A stretch of DNA of 64,000 nt from Metallyticus violacea (taxonomy: Eukaryota; Arthropoda; Insecta; Mantodea; Metallyticidae), in assembly GCA_030762175.1 (NCBI GenBank), contig CM060841.1:12994501-13058500 (forward strand). The letters are read 5' to 3'. Numbering within the stretch: the first letter of the stretch is position 1; every line of letters starts with the position of its first letter. The notes beneath the pieces were generated by a model that was not told the origin of the DNA, ran no database searches, and saw only the letters and a list, made by a program, of their open reading frames with translations. The position numbers were made by a program, and so were the translations under genes. Positions 32,915 to 43,950 of the stretch are shown piece after piece.

Positions 32915-33850
32915 CGAAGGTAGGTCCATAAGTTTCCGGCCTCGCCGATAAGGGTTAGCACCTTCACATAATTCTTATCTGGAATCATACCTTATCTATT
33001 AGGTAAATTATTGCACATGAAACTTCGTCTCGGCTGTGTTCAGTTGTTCAGATATAGTTTCATAAAGAAGGCTATGTATAGAAGATTATGACATGTTCAG
33101 AATGAAGTATCGAGCTGTTATTAAGTTCCTCACAAAAGAAGGACCTACTCCAAATGAAATTAAACAACGATTGGACGGTGTATATGGAGAAGCATCCCCC
33201 TCATATTTACCGTAAAAGAATGAGTCAAATGGTCGAATGGTCGAGAAAGCACTGAACACGAAGAACGTGCAAATCGGCCCTTGGAGGTGCTCCTTCCTGA
33301 AAACATCGCCCTTGTGGAAGGAGAAATTATGGAAAACCGGCAAATCAAAGTTACAGAAATAGCAATAAGGTTGGGCCTTTCTAAAACAACAGTCCTTCGA
33401 ATTATTGGTGACTATTTAAACATGAATAAGATTAGTACCTAGGCTTCTTTCCTAAATCCAAAAGCAGCAACGAGTCATCTGTTGTTAGGCATTTTTGGAG
33501 CTCTGCCGTGGCAACGACAGAGAAGTTCTGCAAACCATTGTTACAGGAGATGAAATTATGGTCCTCTACAATGATCCCTTGTCCAAAAGAAAATCAATGG
33601 AGTGGCGTAAACCTGGCGAAGCACCGGCTCTAAAGGCCAAGGTCACTCAGTCAACCAAGAAGAACATGGCCACAATCTTTTGGGACTGTGAAGGAATACT
33701 TTTCATTGACTTCAAGGAGAAGAACACGGCAGTAAATGGGGAGTACCATGCTGGCTTACTGCACAGACTACGTGTTTCCATCAAATAGAAAAGGTGAGGA
33801 AAGGTGAGTGGTAGTGTGCGCAGTCTTCATGACAACGCGCTGCCTATGCA
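32915..33850 (+). pseudogene. Mariner-1 copy (M4), 3' truncated
   Basis: The 5' terminal repeat (CGAAGGTAGGTCCATAAG) and leader are followed by the transposase. It shares with M3 both the one-base loss in the TATTT segment and the TGA that replaces Trp (33221-33223). The region encoding ITGDE-type residues keeps the first catalytic Asp (VTGDEIMVLY). The element stops near 33850, just after the HDNA region, which already contains a frameshift. The 3' end and third Asp are missing. Confidence 0.9.
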
Positions 33851-34469
33851 AGGAACAGGCGGGATCCGCGGTCCAGCAATATAAGGAACGCTCTGTATTC
33901 ATCATATACGGTTTTACGACTAACATTTGGCGCGTTAAGGTTGGGGAAGCATACTGGTCTTGTTGATTAAACCCCTTTATTTAGCATTTACGAGCTCCAT
34001 TACTTCCATGCAGCAACGAAGGTTTCGGAAGCTTATCTTCAACAAGTGTAATTTGGTTTTTAACAATACACTTCTCAACAGCAACAAATTTTATTGCAAT
34101 TATTACTAAAATTCGCCCACTACTCAAACTTGACGTTGGATGAGATACTCAATCTAAAGACGCCACTGATCGAGATGTACATGCTACCTCAGCAACACTT
34201 GTTTACTGTGCAGAAAGGAAGTATCAGCGAGTCTGGCCGGCCTCCTCGAGGTCACAGCAGTGATACTGACACTAGTGACTGTCGCTCAGTATTAGCAAAT
34301 TTTAAGCGATGGCGCCATTCAGCTAGAAAACTTTCCTCTCTGCGCGTCTGTCGTTCCTGCTCATTATTAAATAACACGCAACATCCTGAGTGCCAGCCAA
34401 TAAGTGCTAGAAAGTATGCACATCTGATTCTCTAACGGTATCCAGTCTGTTGAGTCAATGTTTACATTG
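33851..34469. other. Unassigned sequence
   Basis: A GC-richer patch at 34220-34400 contains an open frame of about 113 codons (34094-34435) that resembles nothing I know. I do not call it a gene. Confidence 0.35.
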
Positions 34470-34533
34470 TGTTGTGTAGTGCCAGCACTCCATGCTTCCC
34501 ACGCGGCAAGCCTGGGTTTCATTCCCAGTACGG
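34470..34533 (+). repeat. tRNA-like head interrupted by a SINE-B
   Basis: TGTAGTGCCAG resembles an A-box region, and CTGGG-TTTCATT-CCCAG is a perfect 5-bp T stem with a 7-base loop. The sequence GTACGGG then meets SINE-B. The bases after the SINE-B tail resume with GGGTTAG, so the SINE may have landed in an older tRNA-headed element. Confidence 0.45.
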
Positions 34534-34807
34534 GTCGGTCCTGGTGGTTTAGCGGCAACCATGCTTGCCTTCTAAGCCCAAGATCGCGGGTTCAAACCCG
34601 GCCTGGATCGATGGATTTTTTCGGGCGTAAAAATTCTAAGTATGGCTACCTTCGGAAGGGAGTAAAGCCGTGTCGTACATTTACGACACGATAAAGAACC
34701 TCAAGTCTGAAAGAAAAGACCTCTGAGCAAAATTTATCGGTCGTTTCATGCCCTGAATTGAATGAGACGCTGATGACTTGAGGTGTTAAAAGATCGTCCG
34801 TAAATAA

Positions 34808-34865
<58 letters not shown>
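34534..34865 (+). repeat. SINE-B with expanded (AAT)n tail
   Basis: Full head, body and tail. The tail turns into about 19 AAT units (34808-34865). The only flanking repeat I can propose is GGGT, which is too short to be sure. Confidence 0.92.
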
Positions 34866-35397
34866 GGGTTAGTCTCTGAAGGTTTTTAGGGGTTTTATTT
34901 CAGTTCTTAAGATAATCCTAAAAACCTATGGACACCTTGACTTCATTCGGCTAAATTATCATTTCCCTAGCAAACTCATCATTGGAATAATGCAGTTGCG
35001 CCTTCCAGACAGATGTCTGTGCTGTGGACGACTAGGGGAGCATCCCACAGAACTCCCTCAGCGTTTAGTGAAAACAAAACAAAAATTATATAATTACCAA
35101 CTTAACTAACCAATATGAAGCTAGCAATTAGTCGTTTAAATGTTTAGAATGTTTCATTTTGAAATTGAAAGGCGTTTCTCAGCTTTGAATTTTAAAGTTT
35201 TTAAGAGACAGAATGTGTAACCTACTTCTGAAGTCGGAGCACCAGTATAGTGGGATTACAGCGTCCCAAAGAGATGAGAAGATGACGGGAGGGTTAAGGT
35301 GCTAGCAGGGGCCTTAAACGTGAGTCTACTAACAGCACACACCATAGTCTTGTCACTTCACTCACTCTGAAGGAAGATTCCCACGACAGGATGGGGA
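34866..35397. other. Unassigned sequence
   Basis: No element ends or coding similarity. Confidence 0.4.
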
Positions 35398-35408
35398 ATG
35401 AGATCCGG

Positions 35409-35709
35409 ATTTGATTTGATTTGATTTATTTACGGACGCTCTTTAACATCTCAGGTCATCAGCATCCCATTCAATTCAGGGCGTGAATCGGCCGACAAAT
35501 TTTGGTCAGAGGTCTCTTCTTTCAGGCTTGAGGTTCTTTTTCGTGCCGTAAATGTACGACACGGGACCCACGGCTTTACTTCCCTTCCGAAGGAAGTCAT
35601 ACTTAGGATTTTTACGCCCGAAATTCCATCGATCTTGGTTGGGTTTGTACCCGCGATCTTGCGTTTAGAAAGCAAGTATGGTTACCACTGCATCACCAGG
35701 ACCGACAAA
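35409..35709 (-). repeat. SINE-B, full copy with target-site duplication
   Basis: Complete reverse-strand copy with a (GATTT)n-like tail. The flanking 11-bp repeats ATGAGATCCGG (35398-35408) and ATGAAATCCGG (35710-35720) differ at one base, so the insertion is not brand new. Confidence 0.93.
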
Positions 35710-35720
35710 ATGAAATCCGG

Positions 35721-36935
35721 CTCCTGGATGAAGCAGAAAGGAGACTGCATCAACACAGTACGGTACTGATAGTATTTTACATTTACTTTATTAATAAGTC
35801 AACAATTTAATTTATTTATGAATTACTGTTGTATACTAGAAGATAACGTATATTAAAAGGCATTAGCAAATGCTTCTTCTATGAAAAAGAAGAAGAAGAA
35901 AAGAGAAATGACGGGAAAAGAAAAAGTGTTTACTTATGCTATTTGTTGGTGCTCAAACAGCTTAAGGGGTGCCCGAGTAAATTCTGAAGAATTATAATTT
36001 ACAATGTTTCATCCTAGCTGAATAAAACGAATCTCTTTTGGTAGTTAATTCATAGTTATTTCATGGTGTGTTCAGAAATCAATATTGTATAATTCATTCT
36101 CTTTTCAAATGACAAAAGCAATAATCTCCCTTTATTTATAGCAATATGCAAAGCAGCAACTTATCGTTACTTTTTGTTATATTTTGATCCACATTTTTTT
36201 ATATACTAATTCTAGAATGCACCCCTTAACCTCAACTTGATTGTGTAAAGTTGCTTTACGAATAAAAGGCTTTGCCAGTAGAAGGAAGTCCACGAATTGT
36301 CAACTGTTTTAACTTATTATTGCTCATTCCAGTTTTTAGACTGGTTATAAATGCCGGCGACCCAGTTCAAAGATAAATCGGTGAGTATTCCAAACATTTC
36401 TTTATTAACAATATTACAACAGATATTTCCCAAACAATACCTTCTTACTGATAAAAGTAGTTTTTGCCACTGGATCTTAGGAGGCATCGATGCGTTAGTA
36501 ATAAGCTTTGCAGATGAATAATTATTTTCATTATGCTAAAATTACGAGTAAAAGATGCACTGGCTCTCCTACTATGTTTACTAAACTACTACTTAGCTAA
36601 TGAATATTTTATTTTCTCTTCATATATTGTGGTATATGGGGGGCTTAATAATGGAAATGTATATCAATAAATGCAGCAATAAAACAGCGTCGAAGTGATT
36701 ACTGCAATAGTAAAGTACTGTTGAAGTCAACAATCGGGAGCAATTCCACGTTCGTCTAGCTTGTGTGAAACAGAAAAAAGCCAAGCTCTGCGCATGCGTA
36801 TAGCTGCATGTTTGGAGGTTTTGGTAAAGAAAAGCGTCAGTCTATCGAGAGACGTGAGCGGGTAAAGACGCACAATTCCTCTTCCTGGCCATTGTAACAG
36901 CGTCCTACAGGTAACATTTGAAATTGTAATAGGAA

Positions 36936-36938
<3 letters not shown>
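35721..36938. other. AT-rich stretch, nothing recognised
   Basis: A short GA-rich run lies at about 35884. Nothing else was recognised. Confidence 0.4.

Positions 36939-36986
<48 letters not shown>
36939..36986. repeat. (TA)n microsatellite
   Basis: About 24 TA units, located some 40 bp left of the large palindrome. Confidence 0.9.
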
Positions 36987-36987
<1 letters not shown>

Positions 36988-37025
36988 TATTAATAGAGTA
37001 ATAAAAACTTCTAAAAAGCATAAAA

Positions 37026-37273
37026 ACTCATAAAAACACTCAGGGTGCAATATAAAAAGGTTCACATAAAATTTCACACTAAAAACCGTAAAATTGAACA
37101 CTAAAATCACACTATATTTCGAGCTTGGCTCTTGGTCACGGTGAGTTCATTTTCATCACGTGACCAAGAGCCAAGCTCGAAATATAGTGTGATTTTAGTG
37201 TTCCATTTTACGGTTTTTAGTGTGAAATTTTATGTGAACCTTTTTATATTGCACTCTGAGTGTTTTTATGAGT
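37026..37273. repeat. Near-perfect 248-bp palindrome
   Basis: Two 115-bp arms (37026-37140 and 37159-37273) are inverted copies with only two differences that I can find, around an 18-base loop. The right arm runs directly into TATATATATATAC(AC)n. The arms have no similarity to the SINEs or transposon ends in the window. A transcript through it would fold into a long hairpin. Mirror-image open frames on both strands result from the symmetry. Confidence 0.9.
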
Positions 37274-37945
37274 ATATATATATACACACACACAAGGCTG
37301 CAGCCACAGTTCAATTGAGCTAATCATTTGTGTTCCTCGTCCCTTATGTACATTTTAATTTTAGGATTAAAATTAGAAGCGTGTCCCTAGTGTCCAACCT
37401 GTGCCAAGTTAACTGAAAAGTATAATCTGATAATGAGTGGTCTACCGAAGATTGTGACAATATGAATTGTAAATCTTGAAGGCTACAAAACTTAAGAGGA
37501 CATGCTGTAGACATAAGCAAAGTTATAGGTGTAAAGTTCGAGAACGGTGAAAGGATTAATAATTAAGGTACTCATTTTTATTGAAAGGAGATTTACACAG
37601 TTCACAACTCGAGAAACTGGTGACTTCGTGAAAACAATCCATAATTTGTAAAAGTGGATTTGCACTACACAAAAATGCTTTAGGGGCAAAATATTGAACA
37701 TTAATAACATTTTATAGAAATTGCTGAAATGACCACAATGACTTAACGTAGGCTAAGGGTTATCAGTAGGTTTCGAATATACAATGACCTTTAAACGGCC
37801 CCTCATATGTAGAAATCCAATGGACTGAGACCAGAAGGACATGTCGGTCTCCACGACCTGTCCAGTTATAAAGGAATCGCTGACTTGCTCTGGTAGTCAT
37901 GCATGATATTTAATAGCCGTATTGGCGGATTTTTTTCTAATAAAA
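37274..37945. other. Unassigned sequence
   Basis: TA/CA dinucleotide repeats at the left edge, then nothing recognised. Confidence 0.4.
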
Positions 37946-37947
37946 TA

Positions 37948-39455
37948 CACTGAGAGCGAGAGAAACCATACAAAAAAAAAAAAAAACAAAAAAACAAAAA
38001 AAAAACGCAACATCTAAAATTTTTATATTTTCAATTTTACGCGTTATTATATATGGATTATTATATTTGCAGACATTAAATACTTTTGCAAACATTTTGA
38101 GCATGAACATGAATGCAAGTTAATTACTTTTCATAATGAGTAACACAAGGTTATTTGCATTGGTGAAGCAATGGCACACCTTTCAACACTCAGTGGCACT
38201 CTCAGAAGCGGGCGTTTCCTCCTCGGGCTTGTATCACAGCTTGCAACCTCACGGACATGTTGCGGATCAAAGTCCTTAGGTTTTCTTGTGGTATGGTCTC
38301 CCATTCCTCACGCAAAGCCTCCCGGAGTTCATTGAGACGCTCAGGAACGCATGAACGAACATTTTTCTCCATCATGTCCCAAACATGCTCAATGGGGCTG
38401 AGGTCAGGCCTTCGTGTTGGCCAAACTAGTGCCTGAATCCCCACCTCAAGCAAGTAGTGTGTCATAACGTGGACGGGCAATGTCATGCGTGAAGCGGAAA
38501 TCACTGCCAACATATACAGCCGAGGGGATAACACGCTGGTGAAGAATTTCCTGAAAACACCGGATTGCGTTCAAGATCCCGTTCTCCACAAAAACCAGCT
38601 CTGTGTTGGTTTCCCTACTGATACCAGCCCACACCATGAGGGAACCTCCCCTGAAGGTCATCATCGATGAGAAGGTGCAAGGGGCAATCTTTCTGCAGTC
38701 CTTCTATATTCTCTTTTTCTGCCATCAGGCGACCTCGACTCATCCATTAATAGGACAGTTTCCATTGCTCCTCAGTACGCTCCAGATGTTGACGAGCAAA
38801 GCAAGGCGTGCTTGCCGATGTTGCTGGGTAAACAAGGGACTTCTGCTTGGTCTTCTAGAGGTGAGGTGAGCTGAGCTGCTTCAAATCTTTTGCTGACTGT
38901 TCTCGCGCTGATATTGACTCCTGATGCCCTTTGCAAGCGATTTTGAGCTTCTGTGGCAGTTGTGTGTCGATATCTGGCAGATGACACACTTCTGCGACCT
39001 GATCCTGGCTTCTGCAATAGATACCAGGTTCCCTGAATCTTCGGTATGATCTTTGTATAGCAGGGGCATTGAGGGTAACCTGGGCCGTCCATCTTCCAAT
39101 AGCACAACTGATTTAGCAGCCTCATCTCGACTTAACGGCATCTTTACCTTATAACATTGTGTATTAAATTGATTGAAATACTTCAACAATAGAATAAAAC
39201 TGATATAATAAAAGACAACAATGTCATTTGACATCTAAATTGGCCCAGGTGTAAAAATATGATTAAATTGCATTCATGTTCATGCTATACAATAAAGGAA
39301 ATTATAGACTCAAAATGATATCCAAATACATATGAATGTTTGTAAAATGTATGGAAAATAATTAATAAAAATGAATGGAATTATAATAATTCAAATATAA
39401 CAATGTATAACATGTAAAATATCAAAACATTTTAGATGTTATCTCTCTTTCGGTG
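37948..39455 (-). mobile_element. Tc1-like transposon, both ends present
   Basis: The two ends are inverted relative to each other: CACTGAGAGCGAGAGA at the left and CACCGAAAGAGAGAT at the right read on the reverse strand, both continuing to AACATCTAAAAT. TA dinucleotides flank both ends (37946-37947 and 39456-39457). The left end has gained an A-rich insert (37971-38007). The length of 1508 bp fits a Tc1-like element with one transposase gene. Confidence 0.88.
38202..39141 (-). pseudogene. Tc1-like transposase, frameshifted
   Basis: It begins with MPLSRDEAAKSV, the start typical of this Tc1 group. Helix-turn-helix sequence follows. The first catalytic Asp lies in a MDESR-like segment near 38738 after a one-base loss. 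FRGGSLMVWAGISRETNTEL leads into LVFVENGILNAIR, then DFRFTHDIARPRYD (second Asp kept), LVWPTRRPDLSPIEHVWD (Glu kept, so DD34E type), and a C-terminus near LQAVIQARGGNARF. At least three frameshifts make it inactive, although all three catalytic acids can still be read. Confidence 0.88.
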
Positions 39456-41376
39456 TATTTAAAAATTCACAATAAAATGTTCCAGATTAAATAAAAAAGT
39501 ACCCATTAATGTGTGGTGAATTACTCCAGCACATGCATTAATGGTAAGCCGTTTTGTTTCCAAAGGCTGCTCGGAAATTTTCTACACCTCCTACATGAAT
39601 AGTGCAAGTTCTATGGTACTGTTATATATGACAGATGAATGACTTAAAAGACCACATCCCTGCAACCACAACACAGCACCAATTTGTAAAGGGTAAAAAG
39701 TATTGTAGCTTGTTTATCATTACATAAAATAAATAACTTTAAAAAGGCGAAATTGATCATTTGTGATTATTAACTTTTTCCTAGTGTTAGTTTCTCTAAT
39801 AATTCCCTAAAGCAGGGGTGCCCGCAAAGCATCACAGCGTAGGATCTTAGTGAATTTTCGATTGATGGCGTTATATTGTGACGATTGTAGATTGCTGTCC
39901 GCCACTTAACAAGGAAAGTATGCGGGTTGCAAACATCTAGTTTGACTCGGCGTTCGTCATCCCCTCCCCTTAAGGGTTCTCTCATGTAAACATCTTGTGA
40001 ATTCTCAAGAGCACTTATCTGACAATGAACCTATATTTCGTGTCCTATTTCGTTAGAAAACTTGACGAAACTAGTGGCATCTCTAAATTCGAATGTCCTG
40101 CTCTAATATTATTATTTGATTAGGGTTTATAGGAATTACAGAATATCAACAGGATCTTTAGCTTATATACCAGGGCATTTCGAAAATTAAATTACAAAAA
40201 TTTCCTAGTTTTTTATTACAAGCTTTCCATATTGCACAATACTTTCATACACCATACTGAATTCCCCCCCCCCCCCCCATAAAAGTGATTCAGAATTCGC
40301 TAGAGCTCAAATGCCAAATTATAGTGCGTATTACATTTTAAAACTCAATAAAGTGAACCAAAATGACCTAAATAATTATTTCAAGATATTTACCATGTAA
40401 CAGGAAAATCGAGGCATGCAAAACAAAGTCACTGTAGGTATGATCATTCTGAACCACAGTAGACGGGCGTTCAAGGTATTCCCGTTTACATCCGGATGGC
40501 TGCTTGCCCGCGAGATCACAAAACAGTTGCCCTGTCATCTTTATGAGCACATGATCTCTTCGCTTCTAATGCGTCTAATTTGCTGGAAAGATGGAAAAAG
40601 AGCACAGCTATGATGTTATGTAAGATATTTATTCGGCAACATGAGTGAAGGTTAAACAAACATGATGGAACTAATGGGATTATGTATCGGACGTGAAGGT
40701 CATGGTGCCACGTGGCGAACCCCCCACCGCCATCGCAGTAACCTTCAGCGCGCCTCTGCACGTGGCCCAAAAATCTCTCCGGCGTAGACCCGCCACAAAA
40801 CAACGTCAAGTTCACCCTCTCCACGCTCTTTCCCTTGGCTACTCTCTTCCGTTATTTATTTCATATCCAAAGGTGCATTACCCCTATGATGTCATCACGT
40901 ACATGATAGATGCAAATATCTTACAGACTGTCAGTTGTTTGCACGAAGAAATAAACGAGTACGTTTAATAAAAAAAGAACATGCACACGTATATGAGCAA
41001 TTGTTGAACAATCCTTTAATATTGCTGCCCTTTGTTTCTTCTGTTGCAAATGTGGCCTGACCTAACGAAATATTCTCAGTGCTACCATGCCGTCAATTGT
41101 TTAAAAATTCACTTCCAAGAAGTTATTGGGCACAGAAGAGACATCTGATGAGTGCACTTCTCATTGCAGTTTTATTAATTAAAACGTGAACTATAATGAA
41201 AATGAACTTTTTATTTTCAAAATGGACATGAAATTCCAGTACTGTCACTGAAATAAAAGCTAAAAATGTAGAATGCCACGTCACGTTAACTAAGGTGGGT
41301 ATATTGTATTTTTCTACTCTGGTTTTTGATTTTGCTTTTTGTTGATGGTTTGTGAATGTTGTTCAAAATTTTTAAC

Positions 41377-41379
<3 letters not shown>
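39456..41379. other. Unassigned sequence
   Basis: A C run lies at about 40266-40279. GC-richer patches at 39800-39990 and 40690-40860 have no recognised similarity. Confidence 0.35.

Positions 41380-41423
<44 letters not shown>
41380..41423. repeat. (TTA)n microsatellite
   Basis: About 14 units, not adjoining a SINE-B. Confidence 0.9.
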
Positions 41424-41424
<1 letters not shown>

Positions 41425-41565
41425 TTTATTTTTTTACTTAAATTCGTAATTAATGTTTAGCTGAGAAGGTATAACGTTTTTGACATAAAAAATTTAGGGT
41501 AAGAAGCTGGTGGGTGTAATTTAGTTAGCATAAATTACAGATCAGTATATTGTGCTTTCCGTTTT

Positions 41566-41782
41566 CACATGAGATGAAATGATAAATTGGGAAAACATTT
41601 TTTTTAAGGAAGGAAACGTTCCAGGCCTAAGTTTAGGGTACCGTCCCGGCATTTGCCAGTTATGAGGACTGCGGAAAACCTTGAAAAAACATAAGCAAGG
41701 GAGGACGGTCCTGGCGGGATTCGAACCCCAGACTTCCCGCTCATGAGTCCGCGCCTTAACGACCTCGGCCACTCATGGAGGT
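41566..41782 (-). repeat. SINE-A copy, tail missing
   Basis: Reverse-strand copy from the ATGAGATGAAATGAT segment through the body to the head (GGATTCGAACCCC and CCTTAACGACCTCGGCCAC). The last ~70 bp of the 3' end and the tail are absent. Confidence 0.9.
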
Positions 41783-42138
41783 TTTACATAGTAAGTAATA
41801 TAATATAGTGATACATGTTTTATGCGAATGACAGTGAGACAGTGAGGCTTTATGTGGGACACCCGGTATAAATAAATCGTAGAAAGAATTCACGACGTCA
41901 AGCCAGAAATACCAAGTTGAACGTTGTCAATGATTTGTTTTTTTCCAAAAAATGTCTCACCGTTTGAAGCTAATGAAAGCACTCGTCTACAATTTTTTTC
42001 CCCTATTCTTTTTATTTTTCTACCTGGATATGAATGCCCTGAATCAACATGTTTTCAGCTTTACTTTACCTGGCTAGCTTTTTAAACAAAATCACATCAA
42101 ATGCAATAATATACTTATCCTTTTTAATAAATATTATC
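41783..42138. other. Unassigned sequence
   Basis: Nothing was recognised between two SINE-A copies. Confidence 0.45.
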
Positions 42139-42149
42139 AAGTTTTAATA

Positions 42150-42411
42150 TACCGCCACGGGTGGCTCGAGGTCGTTAAGGCGCGAACTTCGAATCCCGCC
42201 AGAACCATCCTCCCTGACTGAGGTTTTTTCCAGGTTTTCCTCAGTCCTCATAAATGGCAAATGCCGGGGAGGTACCCTAAAGTTACGCCAGGAACGTTTC
42301 CTTCCTTAAAAAACTCCTTTCCCAATAAATAATTTCATTTCATGTATCATCAGTGTCCGCCGACTGTGGTGCCTCAGTAGTAAAAATGGGCGTTAAACAC
42401 GATTTAAAAAA
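42150..42411 (+). repeat. SINE-A with a deleted anticodon arm
   Basis: The A box is followed by GGCGCGAAC and then directly by TTCGAATCCC: about 27 bp between the boxes are missing. The body and tail are complete. The 11-bp repeat AAGTTTTAATA lies at 42139-42149 and 42412-42422. Confidence 0.93.
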
Positions 42412-42569
42412 AAGTTTTAATACCTATAGCTAAGACAAAACTATTCTTGAAGGTTTCATTTTAACTTAAATATTAATGAATATATTAAAAAAGAGCTATT
42501 TGTCAATATTTATGAATTTAAATGTTTTTCGTTATTAGGAGAAGAAAACATTTTTTTTTCGAAGCTGTG

Positions 42570-43200
42570 ATATGTCCTTCATTAGTGTTCCTTTTCAAAC
42601 ACCAACAGTAATCACCCATCATTGACACATCCCAATGGCCTTGATAGAGGGTTCCATTGTTTTAATGTCTTTATGCAACTGTTCAACTTGCTCTGCAGGG
42701 AAGTAATCAATATGACTGTTGAGAAAACGCACTTTAACCCTCATCTTAGATTTCAAAAGTGTGACATTTCCTCCACTATTTCTTTATAGTTTTCAGCTTT
42801 CTTGTGCCAAGCAAATTTTCTGTCAATTTTTTGTATACCAACCTTGGGGACTTTTCTAACTCGAACATAATTCATCGTGCATAAGCTCACGAATGTAGGG
42901 GTCCATGCTGCTATCTTAGCTTCAGTTTTCTGTAGGACATTTGTAACAAGATACAATTACTATTCTTATTCAGAGTAGTAGCAAATTTCTTCATCAAGCC
43001 TAACTTAATATAAAGTGGTGGAAGAAGGACATATGGAGCAGAAACCAATGGTTCATACTTGATCTTTTTTCTTTTTTTTTCCTTTTTTTTCTTTCTTTTT
43101 TTTTCTTTTCTTTTCTTTCTTTTTTTCTTTTTTTTTTTTTTTTTTTGCCAGGAACTAAATTGCTGCTTTGTGGTCAATTTTTTTTTCTGGCCCAATGCTC
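42570..43200 (-). pseudogene. Relic of an unnamed, multicopy arthropod protein family
   Basis: Read on the minus strand the order is LLPPLYIKLGLMKKF (about 42985-43040), a poorly conserved stretch, KNVLQKTEAKIAAWTP, ENYKEIVEEMSHF, then VRFLNSHIDYFPAEQVEQLH and KDIKTM, and after a frameshift YQGHWDVSMMGDYCWCLKRN. I recognise this as a family seen in many copies in invertebrate genomes and usually annotated as uncharacterised. I do not know its function. Several stops and frameshifts are present. A long purine tract (pyrimidine on the plus strand, 43066-43146) lies just upstream of the first conserved block. Confidence 0.55.
43066..43146. repeat. Polypyrimidine tract
   Basis: About 80 bp almost entirely of T with scattered C. 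On the minus strand it reads as a Lys/Arg-only open stretch, which is an artefact. Confidence 0.9.
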
Positions 43201-43638
43201 TTATTTAGCCCTAATGTCCCATTCATACAGTAAACCATTTATTATCTTGTTTAAATCTTTCAGAATATTTATTTTATCTGTCTAACTAACAAATTATATT
43301 AAAAAAAAGTTATTTTCCATCATGTCGATTTATGAAAAACAAAGGCTGGTTTGAGAGATTCTATGCAATTAGGAATCAGCAAATATAAACACTTTTCTTT
43401 CAGCAAAAATTGTGTACACCAGTGAAGTTATTTGCATAAAAAGCAGTTCAATTTGAAGATTCAATTTCAAAATTAGTGGCAAACATGTGAGGAATAAACT
43501 ACTACTAGTAATAAAAACAAAGTGCACGTGAAATACAGATAAAGGTTAAATAACAAAGGCAAATACACATTAACAATAATTTGCTTTAGCAAGTTTCTCT
43601 CTTACTTGAAATTGCTTAGGCTCTGTTTATGTCAAAGT
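43201..43638. other. AT-rich stretch, nothing recognised
   Basis: No similarity was recognised. Confidence 0.45.
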
Positions 43639-43649
43639 GTTATTAATAA

Positions 43650-43939
43650 TAAGCGGTCCTGGTGGTGTAGTGGTTACCATACTTGCCTCCTATACCCAAA
43701 ACGCGGGTTCGAACCCGGCCAGGACCGATGGATTTTTTCGGGCGTAAAAATCCTAAGTATGGCTTCCTTCGGAGCCGTGGGTCCCGTGTCGTACATTTTG
43801 GCACGAAAAAGAACCTCAAGCCTGAAAGAGAGGCCTCTGAGCAAAATTTGTCGGCCGTTTCACGCCCTGATTTGAATGGGACGCTGATGACCTGAGCTGT
43901 TAAAGAGCGTCCTTAAACAAATCAATCAAAAAAAAAAAA
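43650..43939 (+). repeat. SINE-B copy with target-site duplication
   Basis: Full head (B box GGGTTCGAACCCGG), a body lacking a short segment after CTTCCTTCGGA, and an A-rich tail. The 11-bp repeat GTTATTAATAA lies at 43639-43649 and 43940-43950. Confidence 0.95.
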
Positions 43940-43950
43940 GTTATTAATAA

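Noticed and set aside
34094..34435. Plus-strand open frame of 113 codons
   Set aside because: No recognisable similarity and no supporting signals; it lies in a GC-richer patch where long frames occur by chance.
36727..37110. Minus-strand open frame of 127 codons
   Set aside because: It runs through the (TA)n microsatellite and the palindrome arm and shows Tyr-Ile repeats. The mirrored frame at 37132-37323 arises from the same symmetry.
39812..39831. GCAGGGGTGCCCGCAAAGC as a possible hAT-type transposon end
   Set aside because: No inverted partner and no 8-bp target duplication could be found within several kilobases.
42911..43195. Minus-strand frame rich in Lys and Arg
   Set aside because: The basic stretch is the reverse of a T/C tract. 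Only the flanking LLPPLYIKLGL block has meaning, and it is annotated as a pseudogene.
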